Shown: positions 51,346-61,300 of the stretch, in pieces
Layout of the letters: each line of letters starts with the position of its first letter
Position numbering within the stretch: position 1 is the first letter of the stretch
Assembly: GCA_041660815.1 (NCBI GenBank)
Contig: JBAZVN010000009.1
Span: 92,022 to 156,021 of the forward strand
Origin: PALSA-1006 sp041660815
Lineage (GTDB): Bacteria > Pseudomonadota > Gammaproteobacteria > Burkholderiales > Gallionellaceae
DNA length: 64,000 nucleotides
Direction of reading: 5' to 3'
Position numbers and translations under genes: made by a program
The notes under the pieces: model-generated
Databases searched by the model: none
What the model was told of the DNA's origin: nothing
Seen by the model: the letters and a program-made list of their open reading frames with translations, nothing else

Positions 51346-51978
51346 TTAGCAAGAATTGGCGAAACCGCGAGCGCGGCGGTTAGACAGGAAAATCGAATCC
51401 CGTTCCGGCGCGGCGCCCTGCTGCAACATGGCTATCCATTCGGCAGTGGACATCACCGCCGCGAACCGCGATTGCAGCACGACGCTCATCACGCGATGTA
51501 TTTCCTCGGCAGTTGCGCGACCTGCGCGATTTTCATACGGCACCGAGCCGGATGCGTCGCTGATGAATTCCACCGCAAAACCGCTGTGAAAAGCATGCAG
51601 CATGGTCGACAGGTTGCAGTTGTGGGTCATGTAGCCAGTCACGATGAGCGTGTCGATGTCATGCGCGCGCAGCCATTCATCAAGATCGGTATTCGCAAAT
51701 GCGCTGGGTAATTTCTTGGCCACGTAATGGTCATGCGGGCGCGCGGCGATGGTTTCGTGCAGTGCGCAACCGGCGCTGCCTTCCGCCATGATGGGGGATT
51801 GTTTGGGCAGGATGTTCTGCACGACGACGACCGGAATTCCGGCACTGCTGGCCGCATCCATCATCTTGCCGATATTGGCGAGCGACTGTTGCGGGTCTGG
51901 GTGCTCGATAGGCAGCGCTTTCCCGAAGTAATCGTTCTGCACATCGATGACGATCAAAGCGCGTTTGGGTTGAGGCAT
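51346..51978 (-). CDS. Isochorismatase-family cysteine hydrolase
   Basis: A 210-residue cysteine hydrolase: catalytic Asp (IVIDVQNDYF, D12), Lys (KK at 88-89) and Cys (GYMTHNCNLST, C121) are all present. The family includes nicotinamidases, isochorismatases and streptothricin hydrolases; substrate not determined. It is divergent from the GlxA-type regulator, with a 105-nt gap, a common regulator-target arrangement. Confidence 0.9.
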   Translation of the reverse strand: MPQPKRALIVIDVQNDYFGKALPIEHPDPQQSLANIGKMMDAASSAGIPVVVVQNILPKQSPIMAEGSAGCALHETIAARPHDHYVAKKLPSAFANTDLDEWLRAHDIDTLIVTGYMTHNCNLSTMLHAFHSGFAVEFISDASGSVPYENRAGRATAEEIHRVMSVVLQSRFAAVMSTAEWIAMLQQGAAPERDSIFLSNRRARGFANSC

Positions 51979-52083
51979 GGCGGTCTCCTTGTGATTGATA
52001 GAATGAAAGGTGACGCATCATCGCCTTGGGCACGCATTTCAATCAGTGGCCCGAATGACTTTTTTAGATACAATCGGGCCATC

Positions 52084-53055
52084 ATGAAAAAATCATCCAA
52101 CAACGCGGATAGTTACGCGGTCGTCGTCTTCGACGGCATCAGCCCGTTCCATTTGTCGGTGCCTAGCATCCTTTTCAAGAAGGGCGGGAAGAACAACATG
52201 GTGCCGGACTTCAAGGTGAAGCTGTGCGCAGTCGAACCGTCTGTCATACAAACCAATGCCGGATACTCCATCCAGGTCACGCAGGGGCTTGCCGCGCTCA
52301 AAGGCGCCGGGACGATCATCGTGCCCAGCTGGAACGACACCTCGGTGCCGCCGCCGAAGAACCTGCTCGACGCATTGCACAAAGCGCATAAACGCGGCGC
52401 AAAAATCGTCAGCTTTTGTCTCGGGGCATTCGTGTTGGCTGCGGCGGGATTGCTGGATGGCCGCCGTGCAACTACTCATTGGCAATGGGCCGGGGAGTTG
52501 GCGGAACGTTATCCGCACATCCATGTGGAGCCCGATGTTCTGTATGTGGACGAGGGCGACATTGTGACCTCCGCCGGGTGTGCCGCCGCCATAGACTGCT
52601 GCCTGCATTTGGTGCGCACGCAGCACGGTGCTGAAGTCGCCAACCACATTGCCCGGCGCATGGTGGTTTCCCCTTTCCGGCAAGGCGGGCAGGCTCAATT
52701 CATCGAGCAGCCCGTATTCAGTTCGGTTGCACCCGACCGACTTTCACTGGTGATGGATTGGATGACGCAAAATTTGAATGCGGCACACACGCTGGACGAA
52801 CTGGCGCATCGTGCCCTAATGAGCCGCCGGACTTTTACACGCCGGTTTCGTCAGGTGACCGGGACTACCGTCGGGCAATGGTTGCTAAACCAGCGCTTGG
52901 CCTTGGCGCAACGCCTGCTGGAAATGACCGATAAGCCGATTGAGCTGGTTGCAGAAAGCGCCGGGTTTGCTTCACCCTCTCTATTTCGCCGCAGCTTCGG
53001 ACAGGCGTTCGGCGTAAAGCCTTCAGCCTATCGCAGGGAGTTTCGCGGGAAGTAA
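52084..53055 (+). CDS. GlxA/FtrA-type AraC-family regulator (DJ-1/PfpI + HTH)
   Basis: A 323-residue transcription factor: N-terminal DJ-1/PfpI-like domain (about 10-190) with nucleophile-elbow region SFCLGAFVLAAAGLLDG, then two AraC-type HTH motifs (LDELAHRALMSRRTFTRRFRQ and IELVAESAGFASPSLFRRSFGQ). ATG 52084 is used, the long open frame before it being read through the divergent promoter. It probably controls the adjacent cysteine hydrolase; effector unknown. Confidence 0.9.
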   Translation: MKKSSNNADSYAVVVFDGISPFHLSVPSILFKKGGKNNMVPDFKVKLCAVEPSVIQTNAGYSIQVTQGLAALKGAGTIIVPSWNDTSVPPPKNLLDALHKAHKRGAKIVSFCLGAFVLAAAGLLDGRRATTHWQWAGELAERYPHIHVEPDVLYVDEGDIVTSAGCAAAIDCCLHLVRTQHGAEVANHIARRMVVSPFRQGGQAQFIEQPVFSSVAPDRLSLVMDWMTQNLNAAHTLDELAHRALMSRRTFTRRFRQVTGTTVGQWLLNQRLALAQRLLEMTDKPIELVAESAGFASPSLFRRSFGQAFGVKPSAYRREFRGK

Positions 53056-53098
53056 ATAGGTGTCGCGGAGCAAGATAAGGGGAGCCATAGATACCGCA

Positions 53099-53818
53099 CT
53101 AACGCCAAAGTCCCAGCGCCTGCATTTGTTTTGTCGCCTGCTCTGCCCAGCCGCGATTGGCGGCGGGTGAGGCAGGGCTGGGATGCAAAATACGGCCAAT
53201 TTTGATCTGTGGAAATTGCGCCAAAGCGCGACGCGCCTGGGTTTCGGCAAAGCCACCGATGCCGATCAGCCATTCGGCTTGAGTCGTTTTCACCAGCTCT
53301 GCCAAATGTGCATCGCAGGCCGCGAACAAGGGGGCAGTTTCGGCAGGTGATAATTTATCCGGCGTGAGATTCCTGCCATTTTCAAAAAAAGCCAACGGGC
53401 AATAATTGGCCACAAAATGAGCAGCAAAAAAGGTTTCGGCACTCTCAAAACGTTCTGCAAATAATCCCCATAAACGCCTGCCGCTTACTTCCGAGCGAGT
53501 GCATGCCCAACCTTCAATGGGGCGCGCCGGATTTATGGTAGGTGGCTGATAAATCGGCGCGTCCAATTTCATCCAATCACGCGCTGCTGCAATTTCACCG
53601 AACGGCACGCCAATTTGGGTCATGCCGAAAGGCCCCGGATTCATGCCCAAAAAGACGATGCGCTTTTGTCCTTCACCGTAGCGTCTCAGGTATTGTTCAT
53701 GACACTCCCCCGCGTATTCCAAGGGGTTGTAAACATGCGTGACCGGCGCAGAAAATGTTAATTGATTGACGGCGTTGGATAACGTATGGGCCGCTTTTAC
53801 CAAGGAAGCAGCGCTCAT
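53099..53818 (-). CDS. SMUG1-like uracil-DNA glycosylase
   Basis: A 239-residue family-3 UDG-like protein: the catalytic motif FLGMNPGPFGM and VPFGE, and the C-terminal LHPSPASPAANRGW with the catalytic His. SMUG1 relatives excise uracil and 5-hydroxymethyluracil from DNA. Start set at ATG 53818, which overlaps the ampG stop (ATGA); the longer frame back to 53929 would run inside ampG. Confidence 0.9.
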   Translation of the reverse strand: MSAASLVKAAHTLSNAVNQLTFSAPVTHVYNPLEYAGECHEQYLRRYGEGQKRIVFLGMNPGPFGMTQIGVPFGEIAAARDWMKLDAPIYQPPTINPARPIEGWACTRSEVSGRRLWGLFAERFESAETFFAAHFVANYCPLAFFENGRNLTPDKLSPAETAPLFAACDAHLAELVKTTQAEWLIGIGGFAETQARRALAQFPQIKIGRILHPSPASPAANRGWAEQATKQMQALGLWR

Positions 53819-55062
53819 GTTTTTTCCTCCTGCCAGGGCGCCACTTTGAGCAGCAGCAACATGCCCGGAATCGCCAGCAGTGCACATAACAAGAAAAATC
53901 CCATCCAGCCCAACATCTCTACCAACCACCCCGTCGCCGCATTGGCGAAGGTGCGCGGCATCGCGGCGAGACTGGTGAATAAGGCAAATTGGGTAGCGGT
54001 ATAAGCGGGGTGAGTGGAGCGTGCAATAAACGCAACGAAGGCCGCCGTCCCCAAGCCAACTCCCAGCGCTTCCAAACCGATTACAAAAGCCAGCTGTGTA
54101 AGCTCAAGAGAAGTAATTTCAGCGTGGTGTCCGACTCCTGCCAGCCAGGCAAAACCGAAAATGGACACGAGTTGCACCACCCCAAATAACCACAGTGCGC
54201 GGTTGATACCAATCTTCACCATCCACAAGCCGCCCAATAAACCCCCGATCACCGCAGGCCATAATCCGGCATTCTTGGCGATCAAGCCGATCTGGGTTTT
54301 GCTAAAGCCCATATCCATATAAAACGGCGTGGCCAAAGCGGTACACATGCTATCGCCCAACTTATAGAAGAATATAAATATCAATATAAACAACGCACTA
54401 TGCCAGCCCTTACGCTGAATAAATTCACGGAACGGTTCCACCACCGCATCCCGCAAACTCTTGGGAACAATCACATTCAGTGGTTCTTTGACCACCAAGG
54501 TCATCAACAAGCCCGGCAACATAAACATCGCGGTGATAATAAAGACCAAATCCCAGGGTAGGGTATCCGCCAAAATAAGGGACAGTGAGCCCGGCACCAA
54601 ACCGGCGATACGGTAAGCATTTACGTGCACCGAATTGCCCAGTCCCAGCTCAGCATCGCTCAATAACTCGCGGCGATACGCATCCAGCACGATGTCTTGC
54701 GTGGCACTTAAAAATGCCAGCAGCGTGGCAATCCAGGCAATTGTGTACAAATCACTCTGCGGCGAAAATCCGCCCATCGTGGCAATTACTACCAGCAAAC
54801 CGATTTGCGTGAGTAACATCCAGCCTCGGCGCCGACCAAAGGCCGGAACCACATAGCGATCCAGCAGCGGCGACCATAAAAACTTCCAGGTGTAGGGAAA
54901 CTGAATCAGTGCAAACAGGCCGATGGTTTTGAGATCAACCTGTTCGCTGCGCAGCCAGGCCGGAATCAAGTTAAATAACAGATACAGCGGTAAACCGGAA
55001 GAAAACCCGATAAACACGCAAATCAGCATGCGACGGGTAAAAAGTTGTTGCCAAACGCTCAC
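53815..55062 (-). CDS. ampG: Muropeptide permease AmpG (MFS)
   Basis: A 415-residue MFS transporter with about 12 membrane helices; family signatures FIGFSSGLPLYLLFNLIPAWL and FPYTWKFLWSPLLDRY near the N-terminus. AmpG imports GlcNAc-anhydro-MurNAc peptides for wall recycling. Starts 4 nt after the metW stop and overlaps the SMUG1-like gene. Length is below E. coli AmpG (491 aa) but usual for many betaproteobacteria. Confidence 0.9.
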   Translation of the reverse strand: MSVWQQLFTRRMLICVFIGFSSGLPLYLLFNLIPAWLRSEQVDLKTIGLFALIQFPYTWKFLWSPLLDRYVVPAFGRRRGWMLLTQIGLLVVIATMGGFSPQSDLYTIAWIATLLAFLSATQDIVLDAYRRELLSDAELGLGNSVHVNAYRIAGLVPGSLSLILADTLPWDLVFIITAMFMLPGLLMTLVVKEPLNVIVPKSLRDAVVEPFREFIQRKGWHSALFILIFIFFYKLGDSMCTALATPFYMDMGFSKTQIGLIAKNAGLWPAVIGGLLGGLWMVKIGINRALWLFGVVQLVSIFGFAWLAGVGHHAEITSLELTQLAFVIGLEALGVGLGTAAFVAFIARSTHPAYTATQFALFTSLAAMPRTFANAATGWLVEMLGWMGFFLLCALLAIPGMLLLLKVAPWQEEKT

Positions 55063-55066
55063 TCAG

Positions 55067-55675
55067 TTACACACCGCGCTGAAATTTGTACACCGCCATG
55101 CTGCCCAGCAAATTGGGCAGTAGATGAACTTCATCGGTCCCGGTCATCACGCGCCGCTCAAGGATTTGCACGTTTAATTTGCTGCATAGTTCCTCAAAAT
55201 CATGGAAAGTACACAGGTGTACATTGGGCGTGTCGTACCACTGGTAAGGTAATTCTTTTGAAATCGGCATGTTGCCGAACAGTACATCCACGCGGTTTTT
55301 CCAGTAGCCGAAATTGGGGAAGCTGACGATGCCTTCGCGGCCCACGCGCAAAATTTCCTGGATGAGCGGTTCGGTGTGGCGGGTCGCCTGCAAGGTTTGC
55401 GACAGGATGACGTAATCAAACGAGTTGGATTCAAAATCTTTTAAGCCGGAATCCAAGTCGTTTTGAATGACATTAACGCCATTTTGAATGCAGGTCACAA
55501 TTCCGGCGTCGCTGATTTCAACGCCATAGCCGCGCACGTTGCGTTCGGTTTTCAAGTATTGCAGCAGACTGCCATCGCCGCAGCCGAGGTCGAGTACCGA
55601 GGCGTTTTGCGGAATCCATGCGGCAATCGCGGCAAAATCGGGACGGGTGGAAGCGAGCATTGCGTGGGTATTCAT
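55067..55675 (-). CDS. metW: Methionine biosynthesis protein MetW
   Basis: A 202-residue SAM-dependent methyltransferase-like protein of the MetW family: VLDLGCGDGSLLQYL (SAM-binding motif I), DYVILSQTLQATRHTEPLI and SFPNFGYWKNR. MetW cooperates with MetX in homoserine acylation in several proteobacteria. Its ATG (55675) overlaps the metX stop as ATGA; the earlier frame start is not needed. Confidence 0.95.
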   Translation of the reverse strand: MNTHAMLASTRPDFAAIAAWIPQNASVLDLGCGDGSLLQYLKTERNVRGYGVEISDAGIVTCIQNGVNVIQNDLDSGLKDFESNSFDYVILSQTLQATRHTEPLIQEILRVGREGIVSFPNFGYWKNRVDVLFGNMPISKELPYQWYDTPNVHLCTFHDFEELCSKLNVQILERRVMTGTDEVHLLPNLLGSMAVYKFQRGV

Positions 55676-56805
55676 GCTGCGCACTCCCGGTGAACATTGT
55701 TGAGATAGGCTTGCATGACCTCAAAATAGTGCGGATGCGGCATCAAAAAGGAGTCATGCCCGTGCGTGGAAGTGATTTCCGCATAGCTCACGTTGCGCCG
55801 GTTATGCAGCAAGGGGCGCACGATCTCGCGCGAACGCTCCGGTGAAAAACGCCAGTCGGTGGTGAACGACACCACCAGATAATCGGCACGCGCTCTGGCA
55901 AATGCTTTGTTTAAATCTCCCGCGCAATCGTGCGCAGGATCAAAATAGTCCAGTGCCTTAGTCATTAATAAATAAGTATTTGCATCAAAATAGGCGGCAA
56001 ATTTATCGCCCTGATAACGCAGATAAGATTCAATCTCAAATTCAATTTCAAAGCCGTAATTAAATTTTTCAGCACGCAATTCGCGGCCAAATTTGTCGGC
56101 CATCGCATCGTCGGATAAATAGGTGATGTGCCCCAACATGCGCGCCAGTCGCAGGCCGCGCGTGGGAACCACGCCGTGCGCGTAATAGTCACCGCCATGA
56201 AAATCCGGGTCGGTCAGAATGGCATTGCGTGCCACATCGTTGAAGGCGATGTTTTGCGCGGTAAGGCGCGGCGCACTGGCGATGGCCAGCACATGGCGCA
56301 CGCGTTCCGGGTAAGCCAGCGACCATTGCAAGGCCTGCATGCCGCCCAGACTGCCGCCGATGACCGCCGCGAATTGTTGGATACCAAGCCGGTCGGCAAG
56401 ACGCGCTTGCGACTCTACCCAGTCTTCAACCGTAATCACGGGAAAGCTGGAACCAAACGGCTTGCCGGTTTCAGGATTGATACTAATCGGGCCGGTGGAG
56501 CCGTGACATCCACCCAAATTATTCAGGCCGACCACGTAAAATTTGTCGGTATCGATGGGCTTGCCGGGCCCCACCATGTTGTCCCACCAGCCGATATTTT
56601 TGGGTGCATCGGCATAAAAACCCGCGACGTGATGATGGCCGGACAGTGCATGGCAAATCAATATCGCGTTGGATTTGTCCGCATTCAGCGTTCCATAAGT
56701 CTCATACACCAACTCGTAACGGGGCAGCACTGCGCCGCTTTTAAATTGCAGTGCAGTGTCAAATTGCGCGCGCTGTGCGCTAACGACTCCTACCGAATCA
56801 ACCAC
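55672..56805 (-). CDS. metX: Homoserine O-acyltransferase MetX
   Basis: A 377-residue alpha/beta-hydrolase-fold acyltransferase that acylates homoserine for methionine synthesis: oxyanion/HisGly region NAILICHALSGHHHVAG, nucleophile elbow GGSLGGMQALQW with the catalytic Ser, and C-terminal THGHDSFLMPH (His). Acetyl versus succinyl preference cannot be decided by eye. It starts at GTG 56805 with GGAG 7 nt upstream. A SAM-II riboswitch and terminator precede it, so expression should fall when SAM is abundant. Confidence 0.95.
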   Translation of the reverse strand: MVDSVGVVSAQRAQFDTALQFKSGAVLPRYELVYETYGTLNADKSNAILICHALSGHHHVAGFYADAPKNIGWWDNMVGPGKPIDTDKFYVVGLNNLGGCHGSTGPISINPETGKPFGSSFPVITVEDWVESQARLADRLGIQQFAAVIGGSLGGMQALQWSLAYPERVRHVLAIASAPRLTAQNIAFNDVARNAILTDPDFHGGDYYAHGVVPTRGLRLARMLGHITYLSDDAMADKFGRELRAEKFNYGFEIEFEIESYLRYQGDKFAAYFDANTYLLMTKALDYFDPAHDCAGDLNKAFARARADYLVVSFTTDWRFSPERSREIVRPLLHNRRNVSYAEITSTHGHDSFLMPHPHYFEVMQAYLNNVHRECAA

Positions 56806-56821
56806 TTAAACTCTCCAAAAC

Positions 56822-56854
56822 AAAAAACCCGTTCAGCTTTGGGCTAGAGCGGGC
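56822..56854 (-). terminator. SAM-riboswitch-controlled terminator in the metX leader
   Basis: On the minus strand GCCCGCTC..GAACGGG folds as an imperfect stem, followed by TTTTTTG, only 17 nt upstream of the metX GTG. Its 3' arm contains AAGCTGAA (56832-56839), the exact complement of TTCAGCTT in the SAM-II aptamer (56891-56898), an evident antiterminator pairing. Confidence 0.8.
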
Positions 56855-56857
56855 TTA

Positions 56858-56910
56858 CTCGCTTTAGCTGGTATGTTTAACGTGCCCCGCAAGCTGAATC
56901 AAATCGGCAC
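56858..56910 (-). promoter_or_regulatory. SAM-II riboswitch upstream of metX
   Basis: Minus-strand sequence has all conserved SAM-II blocks in order: P1 strand GTGCC, then GATTTG, GCTTGC, P1 partner GGCAC running into CACGTTAAA, then GCTAAAGCGAG. CTTGC can pair with GCGAG to make the classical H-type pseudoknot. SAM-II riboswitches bind S-adenosylmethionine and turn methionine genes off. The 53-nt length fits. No bound ligand can be shown from sequence. Confidence 0.9.
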
Positions 56911-56917
56911 AAACGCA

Positions 56918-56946
56918 AGTTTCCTTGTTTTGAATGAGGCTGTCAA
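56918..56946 (-). promoter_or_regulatory. Promoter for the metX leader
   Basis: A perfect -35 TTGACA (56941-56946 on the minus strand) with 17-nt spacing to a weak -10 GAAACT (56918-56923) would place the start of transcription at about 56911, at the edge of the riboswitch. Confidence 0.5.
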
Positions 56947-56996
56947 TAATTATCCGGCGCCAGTCAGGGGCACGGAGCAAAACAAAATTTTTATAA

Positions 56997-57021
56997 AGGG
57001 CGCCTCTAAAGTTTGATTCAC
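56997..57021. repeat. End fragment similar to the palindromic element
   Basis: AGGGCGCCTCTAAAG here matches one terminal end of the 16120-16260 element (AGGGCACCACTAAAA). Only one arm is seen, adjoining the purT stop codon. It may be a solo end or chance. Confidence 0.35.
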
Positions 57022-58235
57022 GCTTTAACCGGACGTACCAGTGAAGCGGCAAGTTTGGCGCGTCGACGCGCTTCATCGGTGTCATTCGCGGTGCTTACCG
57101 TGACACCCATGCGTCGCTTGACGAAACTTTCCGGTTTACCGAAAAGACGGATGTCGGTTTCCGGCACCGCCAGTGCCTTCCCCACCCCCTCATAAGCAAT
57201 TCCTTTGGCTTCAAGTCCGCCATAGATTACTGCCGATGCACCGGGGCGACGCAGCGCAGTATCTACCGGCAAACCAAGAATGGCGCGCGCATGCAGTTCA
57301 AATTCCGTCAGACGTTGCGTGGCAAGGGTAACCAAGCCGGTGTCATGCGGACGCGGACTGACTTCGGAGAACCATACTTCGTCGCCTCTGACGAACAGTT
57401 CCACACCAAAGATTCCGCGCCCACCCAATGCTGCAGTCACCCGCCCCGCGATGTCGCGTGCGCGCTGCAATGCCAATGGTGACATGGCTTGCGGTTGCCA
57501 TGATTCGACATAGTCGCCCGACACTTGCACATGACCGATGGGTTCGCAGAAATAGGTCTCTACTTTTCCGGAATCTCCGATAGCTCGCACCGTGAGCTGA
57601 GTGATTTCGTATTCAAAATCAACAAAGCCTTCCACAATGACGCGCGCTTCCTTTACACGTCCAGACTGCAAGGCATACTCCCAAGCGGCTTGCACATCCT
57701 GCTGCCCGCGCAATAAAGACTGCCCTTTGCCGGATGAAGACATGACCGGTTTGACGATGCAGGGGAAACCGATGCCCGCGTCGATAGCGGCTTGCAGCTC
57801 CGCCAGCGAACTGGCGAAAGCAAATTCGGATGTGGGCAAGCCGAGTTCTTCGGCAGCGAGTCGGCGTATCCCTTCACGATTCATGGTGAGTTGTGCGGCT
57901 CGCGCAGTCGGGATGACTTCGGCAATTTGTTCTTTTTCGATTTCAATGAGGACAGAAGTGGCAATGGCCTCGATTTCGGGCACGACCAGATGCGGGCGTT
58001 CCGCCTCGATCACCGCGCGCAAGGCAATAGGATCAGTCATGTTAATAACGTGAGCGCGATGCGCCACCTGCATTCCCGGTGCGTTGGCGTAACGATCCAC
58101 CGCGATCACTTCCACCCCCAGGCGTTGCAAAGCAATGATGACTTCTTTGCCGAGTTCTCCCGCCCCTAAAAACATAACCTTGGTAGCAGATGGACTGAGC
58201 GGCGTGCCGATGCGGAAGAGATAATTGTCGGACAT
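57018..58235 (-). CDS. purT: Formate-dependent phosphoribosylglycinamide formyltransferase
   Basis: PurT uses formate and ATP to formylate GAR in purine synthesis. The 405-residue product is an ATP-grasp enzyme with N-terminal MFLGAGELGKEVIIALQRLGVEVIAVDRY, ATP-grasp segments CIVKPVMSSSGKGQS and EVSPRPHDTGLVT, and the C-terminal small domain. Upstream of the metX leader on the same strand, but separated by about 210 nt and its own promoter. Confidence 0.96.
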   Translation of the reverse strand: MSDNYLFRIGTPLSPSATKVMFLGAGELGKEVIIALQRLGVEVIAVDRYANAPGMQVAHRAHVINMTDPIALRAVIEAERPHLVVPEIEAIATSVLIEIEKEQIAEVIPTARAAQLTMNREGIRRLAAEELGLPTSEFAFASSLAELQAAIDAGIGFPCIVKPVMSSSGKGQSLLRGQQDVQAAWEYALQSGRVKEARVIVEGFVDFEYEITQLTVRAIGDSGKVETYFCEPIGHVQVSGDYVESWQPQAMSPLALQRARDIAGRVTAALGGRGIFGVELFVRGDEVWFSEVSPRPHDTGLVTLATQRLTEFELHARAILGLPVDTALRRPGASAVIYGGLEAKGIAYEGVGKALAVPETDIRLFGKPESFVKRRMGVTVSTANDTDEARRRAKLAASLVRPVKA

Positions 58236-58371
58236 AACTATAAACAGTGGATTTAGGTTGAGACGATATTAACTTGATAGTGATCTGCAGGACAAGTTGA
58301 TATCCAAATTCAGCGAGCGCGACGGTGGGAGGCCGCATGGATGTGTTGACCTGATTTTCAATTGTAGGGTA

Positions 58372-61300
58372 TCAGGATTCGCAGAACCGGTTGCGGCCAC
58401 TCATTTTGGCTTTGTAAAGTGCCTGATCCGCAGTGTTGATAAAGTCATTTGGATCATCCTCCTGTTGCGGGATGATCTGAGCCAAGCCGAGGCTGATACT
58501 GACCTCTTTGCCCGCCAGCGAGGTTTGATGGGGGATGGCAAGCTCGCGCACACTTTCGACCAACCGTGCCGCGATCAGGCGAGCGGCGTCTATTTGGGTG
58601 TGCGGTAGAAGAATAATGAATTCTTCCCCGCCGAAACGGGCGACCAAATCGCCTGTCCGGCTGACTACCTTGCCGAGTGTGTCCGCAACCAGTTTCAGAC
58701 AGCGGTCGCCTTCGATATGCCCGTAGGTGTCGTTGTAGAGCTTGAAGCAGTCAATATCAATCAGCATGATGGTGAGCTGGGTTGCTGAACGTGCTGCGCG
58801 CTTCCATTCGTCTTCATAAATTTTCTGGAAATGCCGTTTGTTGGCAACTTGCGTCAAGGCATCCGTATATGACAATTTTTCCAGCGCCTCATTGGCGGCT
58901 TGCAGTTTTTCAGTGGCCAGTGAAAGTTCCTGAGTGCGTTCTTGCACGCGCTGTTCAAGATTGGTATAGAGCAGTGAATTTTCGATGGAGATGGCGGCTT
59001 GTGCGGAAAGCATTTGCAGCAGCTCCAGCCGATCCGGAGTGAATGCGCCGCCCGTCAGGTTGTTTTCCAGGCAGATAACGCCGATCACATGGCCTTGATG
59101 AACGACCGGGGCGCACAGCAGGGATTTTGGCCGGGTGCGCACGACATAAGGATCGTCCCAAAAGCGCGCGTCGGACTCTGCATCGTTAAGCACGACGCTT
59201 TCGCCGAGATGGGCGACATATTGAATAATGGAGGCGGGCAATTTTGCGCCATCCAGCGGGATGCCGCCGAGGATTTCCACCTCTTCACGGTTGACGGAGC
59301 CTTGCGCCTCGACCAGCAATTGTCCTTGCGCCACGCGGATGAAACTGCCTTTTTCGGCGCCCGCATTCTCAATCATGATTTTCATTAATTTTTGCAGCAA
59401 CACCTCAAGCTTAATCTCGCCGGAAATAGCTTGGGTGGACTTGATCACCGTCTCCATATCCAGGCTCGACTTCCTCCGCGAACTGGAAGTTGTGTCGCGG
59501 GAAACGGGGCGCGCGGTGCTACGGGCGGCGGGCGGGAGTGTAGTCTTGCGGTTGGATATATCCGCACCCGACAGAGTTTCTTGCGCGCGCAGGCTGGCGG
59601 CCTGCGGGAACTCCTGCACCAACCTGTCGGCAATACCCTGGGCACCCCATAGCTTGTAGCCATAATATGCTTCACGCAAATGGCTGCGCGCCGCCGCTTC
59701 GATATTCCGGGAAGCGAAGAAGCGCCCCGCAAGCTCGTTGGCCAGCGCTTTGTTTTGCCGGTGATTGTTTTCATCCGCCGAGCGGATGGCCCGTACATAC
59801 AAATCGGCGACTTCCCAGCCACCACTGGTGAGGCGTCCGATTTCGGCTCGGATCATCAGCTCCTTATGCGCGAAATTGGCCGGGTTGAGTTGTGCCCATT
59901 GCTCGAATTTTTTCAGTATTTTTTTAGCCTGATTCAGATGCGATTTATTTCTGTCAGTCTCGTATATCGCGCACAGGATCAGCGCATGGTAGTAGTGGTG
60001 TTCCACGGTATGCAGCATGGCAAGTGAATATTTGAGGTACTTCTCGGAAGTCTGCGCAAGCTTTAACGCCTCCCCGAAGTTGCGCCACAAGTACAGGGTT
60101 TGCATCTTATTGACGAAGTAGAAGTGCGAAAAATGCAATGAGGTAAAACTCTGAATGTGCTCTACAAACTGCGCTTCGTTAAAGTCACTGTCGCCAAAGG
60201 AATCGGGACTTTGCGTCACCCCCTCCAGATTCAGGATGGCGCGCAATGTCGCAGTGATCGCACCGGCTGCTTCCCGGCTGTTGATGCGCTGCATGAAAGC
60301 CAGATAGTCGCCCCCCAGTTTTTTTACCTCGGGCAGCGGAACACCGCGAATATACTGGCTTTCGACCAGAGTACAAGCAGCGCAGGAAAGGTGAAAAAAG
60401 TCGCCGGTTTGCAGGCCGCTTTCGTAAGCGGCACGATAATAGTCTTCGGTGTGTTGCGCGGGTTGCAGCCAAAAGTCGGTGAAATAGGCAGAAACGAAAT
60501 TCACTTCGCTGCGCTGTTTAAGATTGTTGAACCGGTCATTCATGGCCAGCGCCAGTTTGCCGAAGTCGTACCCGGCTTGATGCTTGCCCATTACGCCGCC
60601 AATGAAAATGCCGCCAAACACGACATAGGCTACCGCATTGTCTTCCATGGTACCGTGCTTGAGGCTGAGGTTGACCGCCTTGACCGCATTCGCGATACAT
60701 AACTCCGGGCGGATCTGATAGGCGGCCTTGAGCAGTGCGCCGATCAGCCGCATCGCGGTGCGCAGCTTGTCGTCCTGGCAGAGAGGCATATCTATCAGCT
60801 CGTCTATCTTTCTGCCGCGCATACGCCATTTCGCCTGCACCAGATCAGCAACGAACAAGGGTGGAATAAATCCGGCGGGCAAGGATATGCCGAACAGTTT
60901 CAGCGCTTTCCGCCCGGTGTGATAGGCGAGTTTAAAATTTCCGGTGTTTGTATAAAAATGGATCATGGCCTCGAAGATGACGGCCTGTTCATCCTGATTG
61001 GACGCGCTCTGCTGCGCTTGCTGATAAAACTTTTCTGCGGCCTCGTTATGTCCGTTCAAGTGTTCACATTCGGCCCGCTCCACGAGTATGCGGAACTGTA
61101 GAGGCTGCGCTGCCTGCACCATCCCGTCGAGTAGTTTTTGCGCCAGCGTGATGTACTTCAAAGCCGATTCGTAGGCAATCGCATTTTTGGCGCGCTTCGC
61201 GGCTTTAACGCTCAATTCAGCCAGTCTGAGACGAAGTGCCGGGGCACTTACCAGTGTGATAGAAATCTCAAAGTGATTAACGATATTAAAAATTTCTTCG

